In this document: positions 42,951 to 51,386 of the stretch, in pieces | Layout of the letters: every line of letters begins with the position of its first letter | Numbering within the stretch: the first letter of the stretch is position 1 | Origin: Thermofilum uzonense | GTDB lineage: Archaea; Thermoproteota; Thermoprotei; Thermofilales; Thermofilaceae | Length of the DNA: 64,000 bases | Direction of reading: 5' to 3' | NCBI RefSeq assembly: GCF_000993805.1 | Contig: NZ_CP009961.1 | Coordinates: 272,001-336,000, forward strand | Program-made: the position numbers and the translations under genes | Notes under the pieces: model-generated | The model's database searches: none | Told to the model about the DNA's origin: nothing | Seen by the model: the letters and a program-made list of their open reading frames with translations, nothing else

Positions 42951-44715
42951 GGCTTCTTACCTCTATTGATTGAAGCTTCGCCTTGAGAATCCCAATCCTG
43001 TTAGCTAGATCAGCAGTTGATGTTTTCTCACTTGTCCATGATCTCCGGCGAAACATAACAATATAGACACCAGCAGCTATAACGCTAAGTGCGAGGGGCC
43101 AGTAAGCGTGGATCTTTCTAGCAGGAGTTTCAAGAGAGACACCCGAGATTTGCGGTTCGCTTCTTTTTATCTTTACTATGGGGAGTGATACATAAACTAC
43201 ATCTCCCATAAGTTCAGTATTCACCTCAAGGCCAGGTGTCCTAGACAGAGTCTTCTGGGCAAATATAGTTGAATTATACTGTTTGAAACTCTCAGGGTAG
43301 GCTGGACTGTCTAAAAGTTGTGTCACCTTTAAAAGACTAGAATCTATAAGCTCTGCCGCCTGCCTTAAACCCTTTGCCAGCTCCCGAAGTCTACCTGAGG
43401 CTTCTCTTAGCGTGCTAGCCATAAGTGTCAACTTCAATGAGGCTAGCCTCATGTTTTCCACAGCCTGTGTGAGCTGGGCTTCAATCGAAGAATATTGTTC
43501 TATCATCGACTTCACTTTTACCAGCTCTGATTGGAATAAGGTAAGATTCTTTTCAGCCTGGTCTAATAATAAATGTATATCTTTTGTTGTAAGATTGGTG
43601 CCGGTTAGGTTCAAGTACGTTATAATCTCCACTAACTTCAAGTCTATGTTCGATACGTTTGAACGGATCTTCTCAAGATTCACCCTAGCTTTATCCACGG
43701 CTGCAGATGCATTTTCGAGTCCAAGTTTAAGAGAGAGTTTTGCTTTGCTTAACTGTTCCATGCCATTTGAAATTTGAGCTGCTGCATTGCTCATGGCTTT
43801 ACTGGCTTCATCTACTTGGACAGCAGCCTTATCAAGCATGTTTGCCTCTTCCTCGAAACCTGTGCTTAAATTGTACAACAAGTCTCTAAGTCTCGTCACA
43901 TTTTCCTTGAAACTTGTCACATTTCCCAGGTTTTCCTGGAGTAGCTTCAGAGTGAAGGCTCTGTATCTTTCGATAAGTGAGGATTGCAGCCTTGGATCTA
44001 AGCTAATTGTCACCGTAGGGGCAGGTAGTAAGACTTCTCCCCAGGGATTTTCACCTCTAATTTCAAAAACTACACTAAGCCTATAACTTTCATTCATAAA
44101 CGAAGTCCATTGGAAGGCTACCTCAGTTCCGCTCTCGCGCAGGCTCTGAGGACTATCACTGTACTTAACAGGGTAAAGGTATAACGGATCCACGCTCCAC
44201 GATATTGAGATGGGTAGTTGTTGTTTTTTTACAAGATCGTCGATCGCCTCCACGACTATAGTGTAGTTTATTAAATGAGACCTTAGAGCTGTAGCGTAAC
44301 AGTATCCCTTGCTACAATCAGGTTGAAGCGTTTTCCCATCGGCTTCGAGTATAACCTTTACGTGGAAGAGATTCTTGCCACTGATACTGTATTTTAAAGA
44401 GTCGCCAGGTTGAACCTCTATTTTATTCCACACAAGCCCTATTAGAGAGCCAGCCTGCACGATCTGTGATGGCTGAACCGTGGCAGATACAGCTTGATCA
44501 CCAGAAAAAGCGATATAGTCTGCTAGGCTCCCGTTAAAGCCCGAGTCGAATACCAAGCTAACAGTGACTGTTGTATTCTCACTACATCCTGGGAGTACAT
44601 CCAACTCGCGTATTATAGTCTTCCTTACGTTGACTGGACTAGCGTAGCCTGAATACACCACGGATGTTATTGAAAGTAAAATTAACAGTAAAGTCAACAC
44701 ACCACGAAGCATCAT
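42943..44715 (-). CDS. Exported, membrane-anchored coiled-coil protein, unknown
   Basis: A 590-residue protein with a signal peptide (about 4-25), an extracellular beta-rich domain (about 30-250) with cysteines and N-x-S/T sequons, a long coiled coil (about 260-470), a second small domain, one transmembrane helix (about 540-558, YWPLALSVIAAGVYIVMF) and a short basic cytoplasmic tail. I do not recognise the family. It has its own promoter (minus-strand TTTATATATG near 44745-44754, leader under 10 nt) and lies just downstream of a MacB-type ABC system. Confidence 0.65.
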   Translation of the reverse strand: MMLRGVLTLLLILLSITSVVYSGYASPVNVRKTIIRELDVLPGCSENTTVTVSLVFDSGFNGSLADYIAFSGDQAVSATVQPSQIVQAGSLIGLVWNKIEVQPGDSLKYSISGKNLFHVKVILEADGKTLQPDCSKGYCYATALRSHLINYTIVVEAIDDLVKKQQLPISISWSVDPLYLYPVKYSDSPQSLRESGTEVAFQWTSFMNESYRLSVVFEIRGENPWGEVLLPAPTVTISLDPRLQSSLIERYRAFTLKLLQENLGNVTSFKENVTRLRDLLYNLSTGFEEEANMLDKAAVQVDEASKAMSNAAAQISNGMEQLSKAKLSLKLGLENASAAVDKARVNLEKIRSNVSNIDLKLVEIITYLNLTGTNLTTKDIHLLLDQAEKNLTLFQSELVKVKSMIEQYSSIEAQLTQAVENMRLASLKLTLMASTLREASGRLRELAKGLRQAAELIDSSLLKVTQLLDSPAYPESFKQYNSTIFAQKTLSRTPGLEVNTELMGDVVYVSLPIVKIKRSEPQISGVSLETPARKIHAYWPLALSVIAAGVYIVMFRRRSWTSEKTSTADLANRIGILKAKLQSIEVRSHG

Positions 44716-44804
44716 GAATGATCTGAAACCTTCTTGTATAACACATATATAAATTTATCCTTTTAAATTAGCAAAATTTACGACTTTTAACGAAACATTT
44801 ATTC

Positions 44805-45695
44805 CTATAGAGCCTTCTCCAGCCTATTTATACGATGTTCGAGCGAGTTAACCTCAGCCTCTATAAGTGTAGGGTCGATGCGGTCCTCTTTTAAAGCTCT
44901 CTCAAGGGCTTCTAGTTTTAATTTCAGCATCTCTAACTGGATCTTCTTAATGTCACCCGAACTCCCTGAGGATTTAATCTCTTTTACTATCTCAGTTAAG
45001 GTACGCTTGGGGGGCTCCTCGTATATAGCGCCTGCCCTTATATAGTAGGTTCGTGTGGACAGCTCAGCTATTTCAGGGTTGTGTGTTACGATGATTATTG
45101 TCTGACCAAAAGCATCATTAAGCCACTTCACAAGGGATAACACTCTGGCGGCTGTGTCAACGTCAAGGCTACCGGTTGGTTCGTCCATGAGTATTATGTC
45201 TGGGTTCGGTGCTAATGCCCGGGCTATTGCTACGCGTTGCTGTTGTCCGCCGCTAAGCTGGTTTGGAAATTTGTTTGCGTGGTTTTTCAAACCTACAACC
45301 TCCAATGCACGTATGGCTATCTCCTTAGCCTCCTTAACGTTGAATATCCCTGTGAAGAGTAGGGGGAGCATGACGTTCTCTAGAGCGGTGTAGTTTCGAA
45401 TAAGGTTGAAGGACTGGAAGACAAAGCCTATCTTGCGAGCTCTAACTCTAGTTAGTTCCTCCTCGTTCATGTCGGTTATATCCACGCCCCCCACTATGAC
45501 GCGTCCGCTGGTTGGCTTGTCCAAACCTCCAGCGATCGAGAGAAGGGTGCTTTTACCGCTCCCGGAGGGCCCCATGATTGTGGCTAATTCTCCTTCTCTT
45601 ATTTTTAGGGTAATCCCTTTAAGAACCTCTATCTCCTCTGTAGCTGTCTTGTAGACTTTCCTTATATCTCTCAGCTCTAATGCGTACTCACTCAC
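44805..45695 (-). CDS. MacB/LolD-type ABC transporter ATPase with C-terminal coiled-coil extension
   Basis: A 296-residue ATPase of the lipoprotein/MacB exporter group. Walker A is [12 protein letters not shown] (near 42), the signature [15 protein letters not shown], Walker [13 protein letters not shown], all intact. The [15 protein letters not shown] segment is typical of the group. A C-terminal extension of about 60 residues ([18 protein letters not shown]...) forms a coiled coil not found in ordinary LolD. It overlaps the permease gene by 8 nt. Confidence 0.9.
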   Translation of the reverse strand: MSEYALELRDIRKVYKTATEEIEVLKGITLKIREGELATIMGPSGSGKSTLLSIAGGLDKPTSGRVIVGGVDITDMNEEELTRVRARKIGFVFQSFNLIRNYTALENVMLPLLFTGIFNVKEAKEIAIRALEVVGLKNHANKFPNQLSGGQQQRVAIARALAPNPDIILMDEPTGSLDVDTAARVLSLVKWLNDAFGQTIIIVTHNPEIAELSTRTYYIRAGAIYEEPPKRTLTEIVKEIKSSGSSGDIKKIQLEMLKLKLEALERALKEDRIDPTLIEAEVNSLEHRINRLEKAL

Positions 45696-46848
45696 TCTTC
45701 AACACCTCTACAGGTCTAATAGACGTGGCGCGCCATATTGGGTACAAAGATGAAACGACGCTAAGAAGAGTTGCGAGAGTTACTCCTAGAAGGAGAGTTA
45801 GAGGCTCAAGGATCAGGGGAGGGTTAAGGAAACCGTATGAAGCTACAATGCCTATACCGACTTGTGCACCAAGAACTCCGAATACAAGCCCTAGAAGGCC
45901 CCCCGTCACACCATATATGAGTGCCTCCATTATGAATATCGTTGCCACGCTGCGCCTACTAGCACCTTGTGTTCTCATAATTGCTATCTCTCGTTGATGT
46001 TCCCGCACAGTGGAGGTGATGGTGCTCGTGGTTCCGAAAACGGCTACGGCTAGACCGACTAGGGTTGTTGATAATAATAGTCCCTCTATAAGTGACATAA
46101 CTTTAAAAACTACGCCGATAACTTCTTCCCGCATCATAACGCGGGAGCCAGGGTATATCACGGATATGAGGTTCTTCACGGCTACTGGGTCAACCCCCTC
46201 CTCTACTTTTACAACGGCCATGCTCACATAACCCGGTCTCCCAAGGAGGGTTTGGGCTTCGCGCAGAGGGAGGATTATATAGCCGCCGGCTGCACCTATC
46301 TCCTCTATCTTCATCGTGACTTCTGCTATTCCTATAATCTCGTACTGTCTAAAGAAGCTTCCATAGGGTGGTTTAACTGTAACCTTATCACCGACTTTTA
46401 AGTCTAGTTTTTTTGCAAGTCCGACGTCGGCAATCGCGTAAGGACCAGCGAGTGTATTGAAGACGGAGCCGTTAACAACCTTTGAAACAACATTTTTAAT
46501 ATCCTCGGGCCTCACCCCTAACACGAAGACAGCGTTTCTACCAATATAGCCTGTGACTAGGATTGCAGGCGTTACATCCTTTACGCCTGGAATCCTCTTT
46601 ATCTCGTTTAAGACATCTTCTGAGACATCGTATAAACCCTGGCCATAGACCACAACTTCTCCAGGTAGAACTTGCTCCACTATGCTTTGAGCTGCTGTGC
46701 GGCTCCCTACGCTTAGAATCCTAAGAGAAATGAATGTTGCTACACCGCTTGCTATCGCTAGGATTGTGAGTGTAGCTATTAGTTTCTTGAAGAGTATGTC
46801 CCTTTCGACGAATTTTAACGCCACGAACAGTAAGCTCTGTCTAGACAC
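45688..46848 (-). CDS. FtsX/MacB-like ABC permease
   Basis: A 386-residue permease with one N-terminal transmembrane helix (about 15-38), a large extracellular domain (about 45-255) and three C-terminal helices. HQREIAIMRTQGASRRSVATIFIMEALIYG near residue 290 is the FtsX-family signature next to the coupling helix. These systems work as mechanotransmitters or export lipids/peptides. With the following ATPase it forms a complete unit. Confidence 0.9.
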   Translation of the reverse strand: MSRQSLLFVALKFVERDILFKKLIATLTILAIASGVATFISLRILSVGSRTAAQSIVEQVLPGEVVVYGQGLYDVSEDVLNEIKRIPGVKDVTPAILVTGYIGRNAVFVLGVRPEDIKNVVSKVVNGSVFNTLAGPYAIADVGLAKKLDLKVGDKVTVKPPYGSFFRQYEIIGIAEVTMKIEEIGAAGGYIILPLREAQTLLGRPGYVSMAVVKVEEGVDPVAVKNLISVIYPGSRVMMREEVIGVVFKVMSLIEGLLLSTTLVGLAVAVFGTTSTITSTVREHQREIAIMRTQGASRRSVATIFIMEALIYGVTGGLLGLVFGVLGAQVGIGIVASYGFLNPPLILEPLTLLLGVTLATLLSVVSSLYPIWRATSIRPVEVLKSE

Positions 46849-46914
46849 GAAATTGAAAGCTTAAAAGGTATTTATTTAACGTGACTGTCTACTATTCCTA
46901 TTCATAATTAATTA

Positions 46915-47745
46915 TCATGGGTTCTTTATGAGCTTCCGCATTTCATCGAGCATTTCTTGAAGCGTTAGGGATGAGAAGGAGAACCCGTGCTCGCGGAGAG
47001 CAAGGGAGAGTTGCACTATCTGGGGCGGCTTAATAGCTGCTTTTTTAAGGACATCTACGGTATAGAGGACTTCCCGCGTGGGACCATCGAGAATTTTCTG
47101 CCCGTCAGCTATAAGGACAGTTCGTGGTGCCACTTCAGCTACAAATCGCATGTCATGGGTGATTATGGCGATTGTAAAGCCTTCCCTGTTAAGCTTTTTG
47201 ACGAGGCTCGCTAGAAGATGCCTTCCCGCGTGGTCTTGCCCCGTTGTGGGCTCATCTAGGACTAACACTTTAGGCTTCATCGAAAGAACAGATGCCACTG
47301 TGAGGAGCTTCATCTTTCCATAATCCAGGTCGTATGGGTTATGATCCTCATAACCCTCAAGTCCCACAAGGCTAAGTGCCCAGCGTACTCGATCCTTGAC
47401 CTCCTCCTCTGAAAGGCCTAGATTTCTAGGGCCGTAAGCCACTTCTTGAAAGACATTGCTCTCAAATATCTGGTGAGATGGGTTCTGGAAAACGTATCCT
47501 ACCCGCTTGACGATCTCGTGCGAAGGCGTGGTTTTAGTATCAAGCCCCTCAACGAGTACAACTCCTTTGGTGGGCTTCAAAAGACCGTTAAGATTCTTTG
47601 CTAATGTCGACTTTCCTCCACCGTTTTGCCCTATAATCGCGATCAATTCACCGGTGTTAATAGTGAGGTTTATGCCCTTAAGAGCCCAGGTGTCTATTCC
47701 AGGATACCTGAACCATAGATCTTTTGTCTCAATTATGATGCTCAT
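46915..47745 (-). CDS. ecfA2: ECF transporter ATPase, second copy, with degenerate signature motif
   Basis: A 276-residue ATPase of an energy-coupling factor vitamin/metal importer. Walker A is GQNGGGKST (near 42) and Walker B VLVLDEPTTGQD. The ABC signature, normally LSGGQ, reads LDYGKMKLL, so one of the two composite ATP sites of the EcfA heterodimer is probably weak or inactive. The gene's first base is the last base of the preceding ATPase gene. Confidence 0.9.
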   Translation of the reverse strand: MSIIIETKDLWFRYPGIDTWALKGINLTINTGELIAIIGQNGGGKSTLAKNLNGLLKPTKGVVLVEGLDTKTTPSHEIVKRVGYVFQNPSHQIFESNVFQEVAYGPRNLGLSEEEVKDRVRWALSLVGLEGYEDHNPYDLDYGKMKLLTVASVLSMKPKVLVLDEPTTGQDHAGRHLLASLVKKLNREGFTIAIITHDMRFVAEVAPRTVLIADGQKILDGPTREVLYTVDVLKKAAIKPPQIVQLSLALREHGFSFSSLTLQEMLDEMRKLIKNP

Positions 47746-48626
47746 CAGCTAACACCCAGGAGTTCACTGTATATTTTAACAGCTTCTTCCAATGTAATTG
47801 GGTATTCAGCTTCCAAGCCAAGCTCCTTCTTTATCGCATGGGCAAGCTCGGTAACGCTAGGAGGATCAATTCCAATTGACTTCAACTCATCGACTTTCCT
47901 TAGTACTTCTCTGACCGGTCCATAAGCAATTACTTCTCCGTTAAAGAGAACGAGTGCTTTATCAGCGAAATACGCGACCTCCTCGATTTCGTGCTCCGCT
48001 ATGACAATAGTGGAGCCCTCATTAGCTAACTTCTCAATGACGGAAAGAACCTCGAACTTCCCGATGGGATCGAGCTGAGCTGTGGGCTCGTCCATGACTA
48101 TCACTTCTGGTCGTAGTGCGAGCACTGTAGCTATAGCTAGCCTCTGCATTTGTCCGCCCGAGAGCTCAAACGGCGATCTTTTCTCTAGGCCTTCTAAGCC
48201 GACATACCTGATTGCTTCTTCAACTCTCTGTCTGATCTCCTCCTTAGGCTTTCCTAGCATCATGAGGCCAAAGGCGACCTCCTCCCAGACGGTCAGAGCC
48301 AGCCCTGAAATCTGATCTTCAGGGTCTTGAAATACAAGCCCTACCTTTGTCGCCAGCTGCGAGACACTTGTGTTTAAAACCTCCTGGCCATCTATGATCA
48401 CTTTGCCTCCATATCTCCCTCCATAAAAGTGAGGCACGAGGCCATTCAACGACTTGCATAAAGTGGACTTCCCTGACCCGTTTGGGCCGAGAATAGCTAG
48501 CACCTCCCCTCTATGAACCTCGAAGTTCACCTTTTTGAGCACAAAGTCCTTGCTCGTCGGGTATGCATAAGTGAGATTTTCAACTATTATTACCTTCTCG
48601 TTCCCACGTTGTCCCAATTCAACCAC
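47745..48626 (-). CDS. ecfA1: ECF transporter ATPase, first copy
   Basis: A 293-residue ECF ATPase with intact Walker A (GPNGSGKSTLCKSLNG), Q-loop (GLVFQDPEDQISG), signature (LSGGQMQRLAIA) and Walker B (EVIVMDEPTAQLD). It pairs with the second ATPase to drive the shared EcfT. It overlaps the EcfT gene by 8 nt. The Q-loop QDPEDQ pattern is specific to ECF/Cbi-type ATPases. Confidence 0.92.
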   Translation of the reverse strand: MVELGQRGNEKVIIVENLTYAYPTSKDFVLKKVNFEVHRGEVLAILGPNGSGKSTLCKSLNGLVPHFYGGRYGGKVIIDGQEVLNTSVSQLATKVGLVFQDPEDQISGLALTVWEEVAFGLMMLGKPKEEIRQRVEEAIRYVGLEGLEKRSPFELSGGQMQRLAIATVLALRPEVIVMDEPTAQLDPIGKFEVLSVIEKLANEGSTIVIAEHEIEEVAYFADKALVLFNGEVIAYGPVREVLRKVDELKSIGIDPPSVTELAHAIKKELGLEAEYPITLEEAVKIYSELLGVS

Positions 48627-49464
48627 CCCATATCCAGCTTAAGCCAGCTATAGGAGAATATCCTATATTTACGTAAACCCAGGCTAATACTGCTGTGGAG
48701 ACAAACATAAGTGAAAGGAAGATATAGTCGATTTTCATCAGCCTTGCCTCATAAAGGAGAGTCTTCTTCACCGGTGCACTGAAGCCCCTAGACTCCAGCG
48801 TTATAGCTCTTATCTGAACCTTATTTAGAGAGCTTAAAGTTAAGGGTATAACTACAGAAAGATAATTCTTGATCTTTGCAACGAACCCCACATCTGTTCT
48901 CAGTCCTCGTGCTACCTGAGCTTGAAGGATGGTTTCCGCTTCCTTTGCGAGGAGGGGGATAAACTGGAAGGTTGCGACAACCATGTAGATTAGCTTGAAG
49001 GGTACTTTCATTTTAAACAGTGTGGCAACTAGCTTCGCCTGATTCGTGGTGAGGAAAAAGAGAAGGGCTGAAGATATCGCTACAGCTATCCTTAAGGGCC
49101 AAGTTATACCCCATCCTAGTCCCTCTAGGTAAACAGGGTACTTATTGCCGAATACATCTATGTATCCTATAATTGTCTTATTCCATGGAAAACCAAAAGG
49201 CAATGCAAGGATAGGTACTGCGAAGGCTATCCATGGCACTACTATTATTAGAAGTGTCTGCAGGATTGGCTTGGCTACACGCGCATAGAAGGCCATGGCC
49301 AGGGTTACAGCTACAAAGATGAGGTTGAGGTATGGGTCATAAAAAATGTAGACTATTACCGTAGCCCATAGAAAGTATAGGAATTTTACGCGTCCATCCA
49401 GTCTTTGTACAAATGTGTCGGCTTCTACAGCGGTTTTCTTTAGCAGTGACACTCCAACTGACAT
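48619..49464 (-). CDS. ecfT: ECF transporter transmembrane coupling protein EcfT
   Basis: A 281-residue membrane protein with five or six transmembrane helices and the two cytoplasmic Ala-Arg-Gly-type coupling motifs, seen as QVARGLRTD and ESRGFSAP, that dock on the two ATPases. The N-terminal part has the DGRVKFLYF motif typical of EcfT/CbiQ. It lies 40 nt downstream of the S component. Confidence 0.92.
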   Translation of the reverse strand: MSVGVSLLKKTAVEADTFVQRLDGRVKFLYFLWATVIVYIFYDPYLNLIFVAVTLAMAFYARVAKPILQTLLIIVVPWIAFAVPILALPFGFPWNKTIIGYIDVFGNKYPVYLEGLGWGITWPLRIAVAISSALLFFLTTNQAKLVATLFKMKVPFKLIYMVVATFQFIPLLAKEAETILQAQVARGLRTDVGFVAKIKNYLSVVIPLTLSSLNKVQIRAITLESRGFSAPVKKTLLYEARLMKIDYIFLSLMFVSTAVLAWVYVNIGYSPIAGLSWIWGG

Positions 49465-49504
49465 TTAGTTCAACCCAAAAGAAAGAAAAAAGAATCTTTT
49501 TAAC

Positions 49505-50098
49505 TTATCTCGCCAGAATGAATCGCTTGGGTATACGCTGAGCTATGATCACTGAGATTATGAAGCTTATAGGCTTGTCTATGATCTCTGTAAACATGTT
49601 CTGGACATAGTTAGCTAACACAAAGTTGCCTGTTGAGCTTAACACGGCAGTGTACACGGCCGCAGCTAGGGGCTTGTATAGTGGGCCGCCGCCGAAGACA
49701 AGAATAGAGATAGCTGTGGTGAACGCGGGGTATAGGATGCCGTAGAGCACTATCATTGCAATCCAGGTCATTGGTTTCTTAAGATCTGTCCAGCCCATCT
49801 TCATCATAAAATACGCTATTAGAGCGATGGCGACATTTGCGAAGCCCCATATCCATGAAGGGAGACCCCATACTGTGAGAGCCATGATGATGTTGTAGAG
49901 GAAGCCCCCTATGGCCCCCACCCAAAAGCCTCCTATAAGTGTGCCAAGTATTGTAGCCCAGGTGTCACCCCATATGGGCGCCTTTAGAGCCTCGACGATA
50001 ACTCCTCCAACATAGTTCAAGGCAGCTATAGTGGGTATGAGGACAACGGCTATAATCGCTTTCCCGGTAGGAGAAATCTCTTTGATTTCTGATGACAT
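49505..50098 (-). CDS. ECF transporter substrate-binding S component
   Basis: A 197-residue membrane protein with six hydrophobic helices, the size and layout of S components. The segment GGFWVGAIGGFLYN after the first helix pair resembles the consensus of several S families. The substrate cannot be told; no riboswitch or metabolic neighbour gives a hint. It is the first gene of the four-gene operon (S, T, A1, A2), so this importer is dedicated, not shared. Confidence 0.82.
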   Translation of the reverse strand: MSSEIKEISPTGKAIIAVVLIPTIAALNYVGGVIVEALKAPIWGDTWATILGTLIGGFWVGAIGGFLYNIIMALTVWGLPSWIWGFANVAIALIAYFMMKMGWTDLKKPMTWIAMIVLYGILYPAFTTAISILVFGGGPLYKPLAAAVYTAVLSSTGNFVLANYVQNMFTEIIDKPISFIISVIIAQRIPKRFILAR

Positions 50099-50232
50099 GT
50101 TGATCAGAAAAGAATATTAAAGTTTTTACTTATAAGTTTTATGTTTTAACCTTAATAATCTGCCTCTTCGTGTTCCTTACCACAGTAAAAAAGGGTTATA
50201 TCTACACAACATTAGGGTCTAAAGGAACATGT

Positions 50233-51345
50233 ATGGAAGTACGCATTAGATTACTAGTCTCTTCGTTCACCTTCATGGTGGGGATAGGGGCTATTATAGC
50301 CACTCTCCCAATAGTTCTTAGAAGCATATCTACTAACAGGGTAGAGATTAGCCTAGCGGTGACGGTATGGGGGCTTACTTACTTGTTGTCAAATATACCT
50401 GCGGGATTCCTGGCCGACAGGATTGGTGCTAATAGGATCGTTCCAATAGCTTTCCTAGCGAACGTTCCACTAGGTTTTCTCATGTATTTCGGTCAAACAG
50501 CGCTAGAATACACACTGGCCAGGGCTTTAGAAGGTGTAATGGAAGCCCTAGTTTGGACAAGCATTATCGGGCTTATGGTGAAAAACACGCAAGACACAAA
50601 GATACTAGGCGTAAGCTCTATTTATGCGACGATAACTTTAGGTTTCACACTTGGTCCCCTTGCAGCAAATATACTCTCAAGCTTTTCTTCTAGAGCTCCA
50701 TTCTTGTTGTATTCCTCATGCTCTGTTATCTCCTTCCTGATGACTGCTTCTCTCTTTAAGCTTGACACGGTGAAGCTTGAGAAAGTTAAAATTAAGGTAG
50801 AACTAGGTAAGAAGACGATTCTCCCTTTACTGAACGCCCTAACGGTTGGGTTGATCGAGAGTCTTCTTATAGTATATGCTCCGGAGATATCCCAGGAGAC
50901 AAAACTATTGAGTCCTGAGAGCTTGGTCTCAGAATACTATTTCTTTGGCCTGCTAGGACAAGTGAGTGTGGGTGCTCTTTACACATTTATACTCAGTGAG
51001 CACTACATATCTCTTGCTTTTATCATGCTAGGCCTTACCTTTATCATTGTACCGGGGAGCATGATGTTTGTGTCAATAGCTCTCCTTGGTTTCATAAACG
51101 CGCACATTACGAGCAGAGCGCAGGCGAAAATAGCTGAGAACATGCCAGGAGTCGAGTCTACTGGAGCAGGCCTAGCAAACTTTGCGTGGGCTCTAGGCTA
51201 TTTTCTTGGAGCTCCCTTTTATAGTGCTTTAAATCCCGGCTCGCTTGCTCCACAAGTCGCCATTGCGACTATAGTCATAACAATGTTGATAGTGTATCTA
51301 GTTATCTATTACCTTGGTAACCCACATCAAAGGGCAAAGGCCTAG
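50233..51345 (+). CDS. Major facilitator superfamily transporter
   Basis: A 370-residue MFS protein with 10-12 transmembrane helices. The loop between helices 2 and 3 reads GFLADRIGANRI, the MFS motif A. The ATG at 50233 is preferred over a GTG about 60 nt upstream because TTATATCT (50194-50201) gives a leader of about 10 nt. Substrate unknown. It is divergent from the ECF operon. Confidence 0.82.
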   Translation: MEVRIRLLVSSFTFMVGIGAIIATLPIVLRSISTNRVEISLAVTVWGLTYLLSNIPAGFLADRIGANRIVPIAFLANVPLGFLMYFGQTALEYTLARALEGVMEALVWTSIIGLMVKNTQDTKILGVSSIYATITLGFTLGPLAANILSSFSSRAPFLLYSSCSVISFLMTASLFKLDTVKLEKVKIKVELGKKTILPLLNALTVGLIESLLIVYAPEISQETKLLSPESLVSEYYFFGLLGQVSVGALYTFILSEHYISLAFIMLGLTFIIVPGSMMFVSIALLGFINAHITSRAQAKIAENMPGVESTGAGLANFAWALGYFLGAPFYSALNPGSLAPQVAIATIVITMLIVYLVIYYLGNPHQRAKA

Positions 51346-51386
51346 AAAACATTATACGTGCTTGCATTATATTTGGAAAACAGTTA

